DNA of 64,000 nt from Bog-473 sp963745175 (lineage in GTDB: Bacteria > Actinomycetota > Acidimicrobiia > Acidimicrobiales > RAAP-2), in assembly GCA_963745175.1 (NCBI GenBank), contig CAVUWK010000002.1, positions 248,001 through 312,000 on the forward strand. The letters run 5' to 3'. The notes under the pieces are model-generated. The model was given only the letters and a program-made list of their open reading frames with translations, made no database searches and was not told where the DNA came from. The position numbers were made by a program, and so were the translations under genes. Below, piece by piece: positions 42,701-52,378 of this stretch; position 1 is the stretch's first letter; every line of letters starts with the position of its first letter.

Positions 42701-43756
42701 TTGAGCCGCCGGGGCGAGCGTCCCAGCCCCGAGACCCTGGCCACGCTCCCTGTCGCTGTGGACGCCATGGGCGGCGACCTGGCCCCCGGGGAAATCGTCG
42801 AGGGGGCCCGCCGGGCCTCCGAGCAGCACGGGGTCGGCGTCCTGCTCGTCGGTCCGCCCGACCAGGTGGGCGACACCCACGGGCTCGAGTTGTTCCCCTG
42901 CACCGAGGTCATCGGCATGGACGAGGACCCGGCCGGCGGGGTACGCCGCAAAAAGGACTCCTCGCTGGTGCGGGCGGCCGAGCTCGTGCGCGACGGCAAG
43001 GCCTCGGCCATGGTCTCGGCGGGCAACACGGGGGCGACCATGGCGGCGGCGCTGCTGCGCATGGGCCGGCTTCCCGGGGTGGTGCGGCCCTGCATCGCCA
43101 CGCCGCTGCCGCGGCTCGGCCGCACTCCGGCCGTGCTCGTCGACGCCGGGGCCAACGCCGAGTGCACCCCCGCCATGCTGGTGCAGTTCGCCCAGATGGG
43201 CGCCGCCTACGTCGCCGCCCGCTTCGGCACCGAGGCACCAACGGTCGGGCTCCTGTCGATCGGCGAGGAGCGCACCAAGGGAACGCCGCTGGTGAAGGAG
43301 ACCCACGAGCTGCTGGTCAAAGCGGCCAACCGGGGCACCGGCATTGGGGGTACAGGCGGCTTCGAGTTCATCGGCAACCTCGAGGGGCGGGATCTCCTCC
43401 CCTCACCGGCCGACGTGATCGTCACCGACGGCTTCACCGGGAACGTCGCGCTCAAGACCCTGGAGGGCTCGCTGCGCTTCCTCTTCGACACCATGCTCGG
43501 CGTGTTCGGGACGAACGAGGCGACCACGGAGGCGTCCGGTGTCCTGCTCCCGTACCTGTTGCCCGTGGCGGCGGAGTTCGAGCCTGAGAACACGGGGGGT
43601 GCCATGCTGCTCGGCACGGACGGGGTCTGCGTCATCAGCCACGGCTCCTCCACTGCAACCGCCATGATGAACGCCGTGCTGGTGGGCCACGAGTGTGCGA
43701 CGAGAGGGCTGGCGGACCATGTGGCGGCCGCGGTGCGATCCGTCGAAATGGCCTAA
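42701..43756 (+). CDS. plsX: Phosphate acyltransferase PlsX
   Basis: About 351 residues. PlsX makes acyl-phosphate from acyl-ACP for phospholipid synthesis. The start LPVAVDAMGGDLAPGEIVEGA, then SAGNTGATMAAALLRMGRLPGV, RTPAVLVDAGANAECTPAMLVQFA, GLLSIGEERTKGTPLVKETHELL, NLEGRDLL, VTDGFTGNVALKTLEG are all PlsX hallmarks. I chose the TTG at 42701, two bases after rpmF, because no ATG or GTG gives a better N-terminus before the conserved VAVDAMGG. It is followed by a 61-base gap and acpP. Confidence 0.93.
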   Translation: MSRRGERPSPETLATLPVAVDAMGGDLAPGEIVEGARRASEQHGVGVLLVGPPDQVGDTHGLELFPCTEVIGMDEDPAGGVRRKKDSSLVRAAELVRDGKASAMVSAGNTGATMAAALLRMGRLPGVVRPCIATPLPRLGRTPAVLVDAGANAECTPAMLVQFAQMGAAYVAARFGTEAPTVGLLSIGEERTKGTPLVKETHELLVKAANRGTGIGGTGGFEFIGNLEGRDLLPSPADVIVTDGFTGNVALKTLEGSLRFLFDTMLGVFGTNEATTEASGVLLPYLLPVAAEFEPENTGGAMLLGTDGVCVISHGSSTATAMMNAVLVGHECATRGLADHVAAAVRSVEMA

Positions 43757-43817
43757 AAGACCAGTTCAAGAGCTATAAACGGGCGGTTATGGCCTCGTAA
43801 CACGTACACTGGTCGCC

Positions 43818-44114
43818 GTGCCAGCCGAAACCCACACCAATCAGGGCCCGCTCGACCGCAACGGGGTCTTCGAGTTGATCAGGGACCAGCTGGCCGACAT
43901 CCTCGAGACGGACCCGTCGTCGATCACCGAGGGCGCTTCCTTCGTGGAGGACCTCGACGCCGACTCCCTGGCCCTGATTGAGCTGGTTGAAGCCCTGGAA
44001 GAGGAGCTGGGGGAGCGGACGGTGGGTTTCCGCATCAACGACGAGGATCTCGAGGACCTCCGCACGGTCCGTGATGCAGTTGACTACGTCTACGCCAAGC
44101 TCGAGGCGGGTTGA
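43818..44114 (+). CDS. acpP: Acyl carrier protein
   Basis: 98 residues, starting at GTG. The four-helix ACP fold and the phosphopantetheine Ser are in EDLDADSLALIELVEALEEELG, with the DSL motif (Ser about 51), and a second helix region DEDLEDLRTVRDAVDYVYAK. It is longer than the common 78-residue ACP because of an N-terminal extension (PAETHTNQGPLDRNG). A TACACT hexamer at 43803-43808 lies just before the start, so the transcript may be leaderless. It lies between plsX and rnc, as expected for the fatty-acid carrier. Confidence 0.9.
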   Translation: MPAETHTNQGPLDRNGVFELIRDQLADILETDPSSITEGASFVEDLDADSLALIELVEALEEELGERTVGFRINDEDLEDLRTVRDAVDYVYAKLEAG

Positions 44115-44808
44115 CCCCGGCGCTGAGGGGGCGGCCGCACTGGCCGAGCGACTTGGCCATTCCTTCGCCGACTTGAGCCTCCTTCAGCACGCTCTCGCCC
44201 ACCGGAGCTGGTGCGGCGAGCAGGAGGGCGGCGCGCCCTCCAACGAACGTCTCGAGTTCCTCGGCGACGCCGTGCTGGGCCTGGTCGTGGCGGGCTACAC
44301 CTACGAGCGCTTCCCCGACTTCCCCGAGGGCAAGCTGGCCAAGGTCCGCTCCGCCGTGGTGAACGCCCGCGTGCTGGCCCAGGTGGCCGCCCGGCTCGGG
44401 GTGGGTGAGGTCCTCCTGTTGGGCCGGGGGGAAGAAGGGTCAGGTGGCCGGGCCAAGGCCTCCATCCTGGCCGACGCCTTCGAAGCCATTCTCGGGTCGG
44501 TGTACCTCGACGCCGGGTGGGAAGCCGCCCGAGCGCTGGTGCTGCGCGAGCTCGGCGAGGCGATCGAGCGGGCGGGCGAGGAGCCCGACGACTTCGACCA
44601 CAAGAGCCGGCTGCAGGAGAAGGCGGTACGCGAGGGCGACGGGACCCCCCGCTACGTCGTGGTGGGCTCGGGGCCTGACCACGACCGGATCTACATGGCC
44701 GAAGTCTTCCTCGGCGGGACCCCCTGCGGGGCCGGCGAGGGGCGCTCCAAGAAGGACGCCGAACAGGAGGCCGCACGGGCGGCCTGGGAAGGCCTCACCA
44801 GTGCCTGA
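44074..44808 (+). CDS. rnc: Ribonuclease III
   Basis: About 235 residues in a complete frame. The catalytic domain has LLQHALAHRSW, the signature NERLEFLGDAVLGLVV with the metal-binding Glu and Asp, FPEGKLAKVRSAVVNARVLAQVA and ADAFEAILGSVYLDAGW. The dsRNA-binding domain closes with DHKSRLQEKAV, PRYVVVGSGPDHDRIYMAEVFLGG and GRSKKDAEQEAARAAWEGL. The start is unclear: ATG 44074 overlaps acpP by 41 bases, and a TTG at 44111 that would overlap the acpP stop by one frame is out of phase with the conserved part. The 8-base overlap with mutM is normal. Confidence 0.9.
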   Translation: MQLTTSTPSSRRVDPGAEGAAALAERLGHSFADLSLLQHALAHRSWCGEQEGGAPSNERLEFLGDAVLGLVVAGYTYERFPDFPEGKLAKVRSAVVNARVLAQVAARLGVGEVLLLGRGEEGSGGRAKASILADAFEAILGSVYLDAGWEAARALVLRELGEAIERAGEEPDDFDHKSRLQEKAVREGDGTPRYVVVGSGPDHDRIYMAEVFLGGTPCGAGEGRSKKDAEQEAARAAWEGLTSA

Positions 44809-45700
44809 GTTGCCCGAAGTAGAGACCCTGCGCCAGGACCTGGCCCGCGAGGTGGTGGGACGCAAGATCAAGGCCGTCTCGGTGGCCAACGGCCGCTCGG
44901 TGCGCCGCCACGCCTCGGCCAAGCACTTCCGCGCCCTCCTCGAGGGGCACACCATCAAGTCCGTGGGCCGCCTGGGCAAGTACCTGCTCCTGACCCTGGA
45001 CAGCGGGGACACGCTCGTGGTGCATCTCGGGATGAGCGGCCAGCTGCTCCGCGTCAAGTCGGCGAAGGACCCCAAGCCGAAGCACACCCACGTCGTCATC
45101 ACCTTCACGCAGGGCGGTGAGCTGCGCTACGTGGACCCGCGCACCTTCGGCGAGCTCTTCGTCTCGACGCCGCCGCTCAAGGCCGACGGGACGCCTCTGA
45201 GCCCCGTCTCGGGGACGGCAGGCGGCGACGGGGCCGCCATCCGCAAGGCGGTCCCCGAGCTGGCCCACCTGGGCTTCGATCCCATTGAGGACCTCATGAG
45301 CTGGGACCGCTTCGGCGCCCTACTCCACCAGCACCACGGCGGCGTCAAGGCGCTCCTGATGGACCAGAGCTTCACGGCGGGCATCGGGAACCTGTACTCC
45401 GACGAGATGCTCTACCAGGCCGGTCTCCGCTACGACCGCGCCGCCGACTCGCTGACCGCGACCGAGGTCCGCCGGCTCTACCGGGCCATCGTCGAGACGC
45501 TGGCTGATGCGATCAAGCACCGGGGTTCCTCGCTGGCGGACGAGCAGTATCGCGACCTGTTCGGCGAGCTCGGCGACTTCCAGGGTTCGCACCAGGTCTA
45601 CGACCGCGAGGGACAGGCCTGCCGGCGTTGCCGCAACACCATCGTGCGCGTCAAGGCCGGCGGCCGCTCCACCTTCTTCTGCGAGCATTGCCAGGTTTGA
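44801..45700 (+). CDS. mutM: Formamidopyrimidine-DNA glycosylase
   Basis: 299 residues. The enzyme removes 8-oxoguanine and formamidopyrimidines. The N-terminus reads PELPEVETLRQDL after Met removal, so the catalytic Pro and the Glu at position 2 are in place. The H2TH region carries LLMDQSFTAGIGNLYSDEMLYQAGL, and the C-terminal zinc finger is ACRRCRNTIVRVKAGGRSTFFCEHCQ. An insertion between about residues 120 and 150 (KADGTPLSPVSGTAGGDGAA) makes it longer than the 270-residue norm. The GTG start overlaps the rnc stop by eight bases. Confidence 0.93.
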   Translation: MPELPEVETLRQDLAREVVGRKIKAVSVANGRSVRRHASAKHFRALLEGHTIKSVGRLGKYLLLTLDSGDTLVVHLGMSGQLLRVKSAKDPKPKHTHVVITFTQGGELRYVDPRTFGELFVSTPPLKADGTPLSPVSGTAGGDGAAIRKAVPELAHLGFDPIEDLMSWDRFGALLHQHHGGVKALLMDQSFTAGIGNLYSDEMLYQAGLRYDRAADSLTATEVRRLYRAIVETLADAIKHRGSSLADEQYRDLFGELGDFQGSHQVYDREGQACRRCRNTIVRVKAGGRSTFFCEHCQV

Positions 45701-45739
45701 ACCACCCGCAACCGGTAGGCCTCCGGTAGGGTCGCCCCG

Positions 45740-48700
45740 ATGTTCCTGAAGTCGCTCAGCATGAAGGGTTTCAAGTCCTTCGCCGACCCGACCGTGCTGG
45801 AATTCGAGCCGGGGATCACGGTGGTCGTCGGGCCTAACGGGAGCGGCAAGTCCAACGTGGTCGACGCCGTGACCTGGGTGCTGGGCGCCCAAGGCCCGCG
45901 CTCGCTGCGCTCCGCCAAGATGGAGGACGTCATCTTCGCGGGGACCTCGTCGCGGCCCCAGCTCGGCCGGGCCGAGGTGTCGCTCACCATCGACAACTCC
46001 TCGGGCAAGCTGCCGATCGACCTGTCCGAGGTCACCATCACCCGGACGCTCTTCCGCTCCGGGGACAGCGAGTACGCCATCAACGGCGCCCCCTGCCGGC
46101 TGCTCGACATCACCGAGCTGCTCAGCGACTCGGGCGTGGGCCGTCAGCAGCACATGATCATCGGCCAGGGCCAGCTCGACACCGTGCTCAACGCCCGGCC
46201 CGAGGACCGCCGGGCCATCATCGAAGAGGCGGCCGGTGTGCTCAAGCACCGGCGCCGCCGGGAGCGGGCCGAGCGGCGGCTGGCCGCCACGGCGGAGAAC
46301 CTCGAGCGCCTGGGCGACCTGGTGCGCGAGGTGCGGCGCCAGATCCGGCCCCTGGAGCGCCAGGCCGCGGCGGCGCGTTCGCACGACAGCGTGGCCTCCG
46401 AGCTGCTGGCGGTGCGGCGGTATCTCGCCGGCGCCGAGCAGGCCGACCTGACCGCCCGCCGCCGATCGGCGGCCCAGAACCTGACGGTGTGCCGGGACGA
46501 GGAGCGCGAGCTGCACGAGTCCCTCGAGCAGCTCGACGCGGAGGCGACGTCGACCACGGCGGAGCTGTCGTCGCGCCGCGAGGAGGACCTCGCCAACGCG
46601 CTGGGCCGGGTGCAGGGGCTGGTGGAGCGGGCCCGCGGCCTCTCAGGGGTCCTGCGCGAGCGGGGCCGCGGGGTCGTGGCCGCCCTCGACGCCGCGGCCG
46701 ACGTCGACGTGGTGTCGACACTCGAGGCCGAAGCGGCCCGCCTGGCCAGCGAGCTGGTGGCAGCCGAGGCCGAGGAGGAGGCGAGCGGCGCCCCGGAGCG
46801 CGCCGAACTCGAGAGCGGCGCTGGCCACGCTCGACCGGGAGGCGGCGATGCTGCGGGGGCGCTGGGACAGCGTCCTGGGCGGCGATGCACCGGACCAGGC
46901 CATCGCCCGCGTCCGGGCCCGTACCGAGTCGGTCGCCCGCGCCGCGGCGCGCGAGCAGCAGGACCTGGACGCGCTGGGCACGCGGGTCGGCGCCCTCGAG
47001 GAGCGGGTGGCGGGCGCGGCCGTGCGGGCCGATCTGCAGGCCAAGCAGGCCGACGGGCTCGAGCAGGCGACCGCCGGGCTCGATGCCGAGCTGGCGGGGC
47101 GCGGGGCGGAGCTCGAGGAGGCCGCGCACGCCGCGGAGTCGGCCCAGGTGTCGGCGGACGACGCCGAAGAGGCGCGCCATCGCACGGCGGCCCGGGCCGA
47201 GGCGCTCGAGCGGGCGCTGGCGGATCTGCAGGGCGCCGGCGGGCGCGAGCTGCTGCGCGACGTCGACGGCGTGGTGGGCTCGCTCGTCGACCTGGTCGAG
47301 ATCGACGAGGGCTGGGACGCCGCCTTCGAGGCCGCCATCGGGGCCGGTGTCGCCGCCGTGGTGGTCGACGGCCGGCGCTCGGCGCAGGCCGCGCTGTCCA
47401 CTTTGCGCGACGGAGGGGTCACCGGGGCGGTGCTGGCGCCGCGTCAGTCGTCGCCCCCCGGCGTGGGCGAGCTGCCGCCGGGCAGCAGCGCCGAAACTGT
47501 GCGCCGCCATGTCCGGGCCCGCCGCGGCGGGTCGGTCGCCGAGTCGGTGCTCGACACGCTGATCGGGCGTGCCGTCCGCGTCGACGGCTGGGAGGAGGCC
47601 ATCGACCTCTCGCTGGCCCGCGACGACCTCGTGGTGGTCACCCCCGAGGGCGACCGCTTCGCCGCCACCGGCTGGCGCGTCCGTTCGACCACCAGCGTGG
47701 TGACCGCGGCGTCGGTCGAAGAGGCGAGCCGCCGGGCGGAAGAAGCGGCCGCCGCGGCAGAGCTGGCCCGGGCCCATCTCAGCGAGGCCCGCATTGTGCT
47801 CGGTCGCTGCCGTGACGCCCGGACGGCGGCCGAGCGTGCCGCCGACCGCCACGCCTCCGCCTGCGAGACGGGGCGGGCCGACCGGGAGCGCTCCGCCGAG
47901 GAGCAGCGCCGCCTCGGCGGCGAGCTCGACGAGGCGCGCGCCGCGGTGGCGGCGGCGCACCAGCGCCTGGCCGAGGTCACAGCCGAGCAGGCGCACCTGG
48001 CGGGGTCACTACCCGAGTTGCAGGAGGCGCTGGAGGCCTGGGAGGCCTTGGAGGAGCGGCGGGTCGGGCTCCGGGGCCGGCGCCAGGAGGTGGAGGTGCG
48101 CGTGGCCGGCGTCGCCGAACGCCGGCGTGTCCTGGCAGAGCGCCAGGCCGAGGTGGAGCGCCGCTTGCAGGGCCACGCCGAGGAACGGGCCACCGCGGCA
48201 TCGCGCCGTCGCCGGTTGGAGGCCGAGGGCGCCGCGCTGGCCCGCCTGGAGGTGCTGGTCCAACAGGAGCACGAGCGCCTCGACGGCGTCTTCGAGTCCC
48301 TGCGCCACGACTACCAAGATCAGGTCGATGCCGTGCGGGCAGGCGGCGAGAAGCTCGAACGGCTGCGCCAGGACCGCCACACGACCGAGCAGCGGCTCGA
48401 CGCGGTGCGCAACCGCACGCGCACGCTCGACCTCGAGTCCAACGAGGTGGACCTGCGCATGGAGGCGTTGCACGAGCACATCGCGCGGGACCTCGGCGCC
48501 ACGCCCGGCGAGCTGGCCGGCCTGCCCGAGCCCGCGGCGCCCGAGGGCACGACGCTGACGCAGCACGCCGAGGAGCTGGAGCGCAAGCTCATCGCGCTCG
48601 GACCGGTCAACCCGCTGGCGCTCGAGGAGCTCTCGACCCTGGAGGAGCGGCACAAGGAACTGGAGGCGCAGGTCGACGACGTCCGGGGCGCCCGGCGGGA

Positions 48701-49208
48701 GCTGCACGAGGTGGTGCGCACGCTCGACCACGAGATCATGACGTCGTTCGCCGCCGCGGCGGCCGACGTGAACGAGCACTTCTCCGCTCTCATCGCCATG
48801 TTGTTCCCCGGTGGGACCGGTCGCCTGATGCTGGTGGATCCCGACGACCTCCTCAACACCGGCGTCGAGATCGAGGTGCGCCCGGCCGGCCGCAACGTCC
48901 GCCGGGTGTCGCTCCTCTCGGGTGGCGAGCGCTCGATGGCGGCGCTGGCGTTCCTCTTCGCCGTCTTCCGCAGCCGGCCGTCGCCCTTCTACATGATGGA
49001 CGAGGTGGAGGCTGCGCTCGACGACGTGAACCTCAGCCGCTTCCTGGCGCTGGTGCACGAGTTCCGCGACGAGGCGCAGCTGCTCATCGTGAGCCACCAG
49101 AAGCGCACGATGGAGACCGGTGACGCGCTCTACGGGGTGACGATGGCTCCGGGCGGCTCGTCGCAGGTGGTCAGCCAGAAGGTCGAGAAGGAGAAAGAGC
49201 CCGCGTGA
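45740..49208 (+). CDS. smc: Chromosome segregation ATPase SMC, one frameshift
   Basis: About 1155 residues when a frame change near 46815 is allowed. The N-terminal head has KSLSMKGFKSFADPT and the Walker A VVVGPNGSGKSNVVDAV, followed by QHMIIGQGQLDTVLNARPEDRR. Two long coiled coils of Glu, Arg and Ala flank a hinge (near DVDGVVGSLVDLVEIDEGWD). The C-terminal head has the ABC signature LLSGGERSMAALAFLFAVF and Walker B PFYMMDEVEAALDD, then HQKRTME. SMC compacts and segregates the chromosome with ScpA and ScpB. Both heads and the hinge are present, so the frame break lies in the coil and is probably a sequence error. Confidence 0.92.
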
Positions 49209-49438
49209 CCGGCACACTGGCGTACGTCTTCGTCGGGGTGGCCCTGCTGTGCATCGTCGCCGGGGTCGCGGCCGTGAGCCGCACCCGACGGCGCGAGCGT
49301 GACGATGGCGAGTATGGCGAGGACGACGGCGGGGCGACCTACGCGGAGGAGGCGGCCGCGGTTGCGGCAGCCGAGGCCGCGGCGGCAGCTGCGGCACAGG
49401 CAGAGGACGACGAAGTCGACGGGGTGTCGCCGGCGTGA
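49205..49438 (+). CDS. Unknown small membrane protein between smc and ftsY
   Basis: 77 residues. One membrane helix at the N-terminus (TLAYVFVGVALLCIVAGVAAV) is followed by Arg-rich anchor residues (RTRRRERDD) and a long acidic and alanine-rich tail (EEAAAVAAAEAAAAAAAQAEDDEVD). The GTG start overlaps the smc stop, and its stop overlaps the ftsY start by four bases, so it is tightly coupled to both. No family known. The composition is like the N-terminal acidic and membrane parts of FtsY in other actinobacteria, so it could be a detached piece of that domain. Confidence 0.65.
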   Translation: MTGTLAYVFVGVALLCIVAGVAAVSRTRRRERDDGEYGEDDGGATYAEEAAAVAAAEAAAAAAAQAEDDEVDGVSPA

Positions 49439-50568
49439 TCGGCACCCTGATCATCATCGTGATCGTGGTGGCCGTCCTGGCGGTGGCCCTCGGGGGAATC
49501 GCCGCCACCCGCGCCCGCCGGCGTTCCGGCGGGGGCACCGTCGCTCCCCCGGGGCCGCCGCCGACACCGCCGCCCCAGGCCCCGCCGGCCCCCAGCGCTC
49601 CGACAGACACTGCGCCCACGACGACTGCTCTCACGACCACTGCGTCGGCGCCGGCAGCACCCCCGAGCTACCGCAGCCGGCTGGGCGGTGTGCGCGGGCT
49701 GTTCAGCGGGGCCGTCTCCGCGCTGCGCTCAGGCCGGATCGACGCCGCGACGTGGGAGTCGCTGGAGGAGGCCCTCATCCGGGCCGACGTGGGCGTCGCC
49801 ACCACGACCGCCCTGCTCGACGGGCTGCGCGCCAAGGTGCAATCCAAGGAGATCAGCAGCGGCGACGACCTGCTCCATGCTCTCGGCGGGTCGATCCGCG
49901 AGCTCCTCGACAACGCCGGGTCCCGCGAGCTGCGGTTCGACAGCAGGGCTGGGGAGCCCGACGTCTGGCTCTTCGTCGGGGTCAACGGGGTCGGCAAGAC
50001 GACGACCATCGGCAAGCTGGCCCGGCGACAGTCGGCGGCGGGCCGTTCGGTCCTGCTGGCGGCGGGCGACACATTCCGGGCCGCCGCCGCCGACCAGCTC
50101 GCCCTGTGGGCCGAGCGCACCGGGACCGAAGTCGTCCGAGGCGCGGAGGGCGGTGATCCCAGCGCCGTCGTGTTCGACGCGGTGCAGCGCGCCGCGGCAC
50201 GGGGCAACGACCTCGTGCTGGCCGACACGGCGGGGCGCCTGCACACCAAGGTGAACCTCGTCGAGGAGCTCAAGAAGATCCGGCGCGTGGCCGACCGCGA
50301 CCCGGGCCATGTCACCGAGGTCCTTCTCGTCCTCGATGCCACGACCGGCCAGAACGGTCTGGCCCAGGCCCGTCAGTTCGCCGACGCGGTGGGCGTGACA
50401 GGGATCGTGCTCACCAAGCTCGACGGCACGGCCAAAGGCGGCATCGTCATCGCCGTCCAGCGCGAGCTCTTCGTGCCCGTCAAGCTCGTGGGACTCGGCG
50501 AGGGGGCCGACGATCTGGTCGACTTCGACCCCGACGAGTTCGTCGACGCACTGCTCGCCAGCGACTGA
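49435..50568 (+). CDS. ftsY: Signal recognition particle receptor FtsY
   Basis: 377 residues. An N-terminal membrane helix (LIIIVIVVAVLAVALGGIA) and a Pro/Thr-rich linker precede the NG domain at about residue 80. G motifs are VGVNGVGKTTTIGKLA, the DTFRAAAADQLALWA insert, DTAGRLHTKVNLVEELKKI, TKLDGTAKGG and GLGEGADDLVDFDP. FtsY receives the SRP-nascent chain complex at the membrane and works with Ffh, encoded 2.5 kb further. In many bacteria FtsY is peripheral; the added helix is the actinobacterial form. Start chosen for the 4-base overlap with the small membrane gene. Confidence 0.94.
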   Translation: MIGTLIIIVIVVAVLAVALGGIAATRARRRSGGGTVAPPGPPPTPPPQAPPAPSAPTDTAPTTTALTTTASAPAAPPSYRSRLGGVRGLFSGAVSALRSGRIDAATWESLEEALIRADVGVATTTALLDGLRAKVQSKEISSGDDLLHALGGSIRELLDNAGSRELRFDSRAGEPDVWLFVGVNGVGKTTTIGKLARRQSAAGRSVLLAAGDTFRAAAADQLALWAERTGTEVVRGAEGGDPSAVVFDAVQRAAARGNDLVLADTAGRLHTKVNLVEELKKIRRVADRDPGHVTEVLLVLDATTGQNGLAQARQFADAVGVTGIVLTKLDGTAKGGIVIAVQRELFVPVKLVGLGEGADDLVDFDPDEFVDALLASD

Positions 50569-50583
50569 AGGGAGCGGGCCCCG

Positions 50584-50805
50584 GTGGATTCGATGACGGC
50601 GCAGCAGAAGAGGGTCCTCCTCATCGTGCTGGTGATCCACGTGACGTTGTTGAAGCTCACCTGGTTGGACCTGCGCCGCCGCCCGGATGCGGCGGTGCGT
50701 GGGAAGAAGCGGGTGTGGCGGTTCGCGTCCACGGTGAACACGACCGGCTCGGTGGCGTACTGGCTTTTCGGCCGCCGACGGGTGCCGGCGGTGGCGCCGG
50801 ACTGA
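50584..50805 (+). CDS. Small membrane protein, PLDc_N-like
   Basis: About 73 residues, GTG start 15 bases after ftsY, with ATG 50593 as an alternative. It has a helix (RVLLIVLVIHVTLLKLTWL), the motif DLRRRPDAAVRGKKRVWRF and a second hydrophobic part ending in GSVAYWLFGRRR. The order of a helix, R-P-x-x-x-V-R-G-x-K, then a short helix with AY-x-x-FGR resembles the PLDc_N domain found in front of cardiolipin synthases and as a small stand-alone protein. Function unknown; assignment by pattern only. Confidence 0.6.
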   Translation: MDSMTAQQKRVLLIVLVIHVTLLKLTWLDLRRRPDAAVRGKKRVWRFASTVNTTGSVAYWLFGRRRVPAVAPD

Positions 50806-50835
50806 TCGGCGGCCTGCCGCCTCAGTTCGCTTTGA

Positions 50836-51444
50836 TCAACTCACTTTGAGCAGATCGATGACGAAGACGAGCGTGTCGTTGGCGGCGATGCCGGGCCCGG
50901 GGGACTGCGCCCCGTAGCCGAGGGCCGGCGGGATGATCAGCTCGCGCCGTCCGCCGACCTTCATGCCCACCACGCCCTTGTCCCAGCCGGGGATCACCTG
51001 TCCGGCTCCCAGCTGGAACGAGAAGGGCTGGCTCGTCCACGACGACTGGATGACCTTGCCCGACGAGTAGGTCGCCAGCACGTACTGGACCGTCACCGTG
51101 TCACCGGACGCCGCCGCTGCGCCGGTGCCGTCGATGAGGTCGGCACTCTCCAGCGCGGTGGGCGGGGTGCCGGTGGGCACGGTCACCGTCGGCGCTTTTC
51201 CCGCGGTGCCGGCCGGGGACTGGTCGCTGGCCGGAATGGGTGCGATGGCCACGGGATCCCCACCTCCTGGTGCAGTTGTCGACGTGGCCGATGAGCCCGC
51301 AGCGGTGCGGGACTGGGACGTGGACGTGGTGGTCGCCGATCCCGAGGTGTTCGACGGTGAGGAACTGCAGGCGGCCAGGCCCAGCGCGCCGGCCGTTCCG
51401 ATCACGAGCGCGAGCGCCCAGGTCCGAGGTGTGGGGGAAGACAT
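50836..51444 (-). CDS. FKBP-type peptidyl-prolyl isomerase lipoprotein
   Basis: 202 residues. The signal peptide ends in a lipobox (LGLAACSSSP, Cys about 26). A Ser/Thr-rich linker follows to about residue 90. The FKBP domain has SGDTVTVQYVLATYSSGKVI, SFQLGAGQVIPGWDKGVVGM, GGRRELIIPPALGYG and ANDTLVFVIDLLKV. The active-site aromatic residues of FKBPs are mostly kept. It should help fold exported proteins on the outer face of the membrane. It is leftward, an inserted gene within the rightward ftsY-ffh block. Confidence 0.87.
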   Translation of the reverse strand: MSSPTPRTWALALVIGTAGALGLAACSSSPSNTSGSATTTSTSQSRTAAGSSATSTTAPGGGDPVAIAPIPASDQSPAGTAGKAPTVTVPTGTPPTALESADLIDGTGAAAASGDTVTVQYVLATYSSGKVIQSSWTSQPFSFQLGAGQVIPGWDKGVVGMKVGGRRELIIPPALGYGAQSPGPGIAANDTLVFVIDLLKVS

Positions 51445-51536
51445 GGGGCGAGACGGTAGTCGTTGGTCGCGGCCTCGCCAGGGCGCCAGCTACCCCGGAT
51501 GCAGTACCCAATCGGATGGCCGAGCACGGCCACGGT

Positions 51537-52193
51537 CTAGGAAGTTCGAGTGCCGCACTTCGCGAGTGCCGCGTGATCAAGTGCCGCAAGCTCCCCGGCC
51601 CCGACGGGTGTCGGGTGAATCAGAATCCATTGGGGCTTGAGATAGGTCGTCTCACTCTTGACATGGCGGCTCAAGAATGTGCTCCAATTGGCCACCTGGT
51701 ATTTCTCGGGATCCTGCGCAGCGAGAGCCATGATCTCGGCGTTGATCCTCGTCGCTATCGGTTTGCCGACAAGAGAGTCCGCTGCGGGGTTGATCGTTGT
51801 CAGGACAACACATGGCGTGTCTTGTGTGATGCGAATCATCTCGTCCCAGCTCGATGCCCAGTCCGGGTGGACGCCACCATGCAGGGCGTCGTTCGTTCCC
51901 AGATTCTCGATGACAGCGCCGGGATGTGATCGCACCGCTGATGCAAGCGCGGGCAAGCCCTGAAAGATACGAACGCCGCGTGTCGCCAGGACCTCGACGT
52001 GGTAGCTCGGATCAAGAAGTTGCCGTATGGCAGGAGCAGCGAGCACCGTGATCGAGTCCCCGTCGACCACCACCGTTGGCTTCTTCGAACCGAAGCTCGA
52101 GCTACCGCCAGCCAAGCCGGCGCTCGAGCTACAGCAGGCCAAGAGGACCATCACGAGAGGGAGCAACAGCCTCGTGAAGCGCATGCCTCGCAC
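51537..52193 (-). CDS. Exported SGNH/GDSL-type hydrolase
   Basis: 218 residues. An N-terminal signal with lipobox-like LLACCSS (two adjacent Cys near residues 20-21) leads into a compact alpha/beta fold. VVVDGDSITVLAAPAI holds the nucleophile Ser of block I (GDSI), ENLGTNDALHGG carries the block III Gly-x-Asn, and HPTPVGAGELAAL is like the block V His region (DxxH), although the Asp at that place is replaced (ILIHPTPVG). It may be an acyl-esterase acting on cell-wall polymers. Start uncertain between two nearby Met codons. Confidence 0.7.
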   Translation of the reverse strand: MRGMRFTRLLLPLVMVLLACCSSSAGLAGGSSSFGSKKPTVVVDGDSITVLAAPAIRQLLDPSYHVEVLATRGVRIFQGLPALASAVRSHPGAVIENLGTNDALHGGVHPDWASSWDEMIRITQDTPCVVLTTINPAADSLVGKPIATRINAEIMALAAQDPEKYQVANWSTFLSRHVKSETTYLKPQWILIHPTPVGAGELAALDHAALAKCGTRTS

Positions 52194-52344
52194 GAGGGCT
52201 CAGGCAGTGCAGTCGAGGACTTCGGTCGCCCAGGGAATCGCCCACTTCCCCCGACGCCGCATCGCTGGACTGGAGGATCGCTTCTGAGAGTGAGAATCGA
52301 AGTCGACCCTTAGATCCATTCATGACACTGTAGTTCATTATTGG

Positions 52345-52374
52345 GGAAACGTCGGTTCTGGGGTCTACGTTTCC
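52345..52374 (+). promoter_or_regulatory. Perfect dyad upstream of the TetR gene
   Basis: GGAAACGT (52345-52352) and ACGTTTCC (52367-52374) are exact reverse complements, 14 bases apart, and end five bases before the GTG of the TetR gene. A CATTAT hexamer at about 52336-52341 may be a -10 element. The dyad would let the regulator block its own transcription, and perhaps that of the divergent SGNH gene. Confidence 0.55.
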
Positions 52375-52378
52375 AGGC

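Noticed and set aside
44111..44140. TTG at 44111 as the rnc start, coupled to the acpP stop.
   Set aside because: Its frame does not match the conserved rnc frame unless a base is missing in the nearby run of five G, which I cannot show.
46242..49640. Long minus-strand frames (about 584 and 543 residues) opposite smc and ftsY.
   Set aside because: Products of the high GC of coiled-coil coding DNA; smc and ftsY on the other strand are certain.
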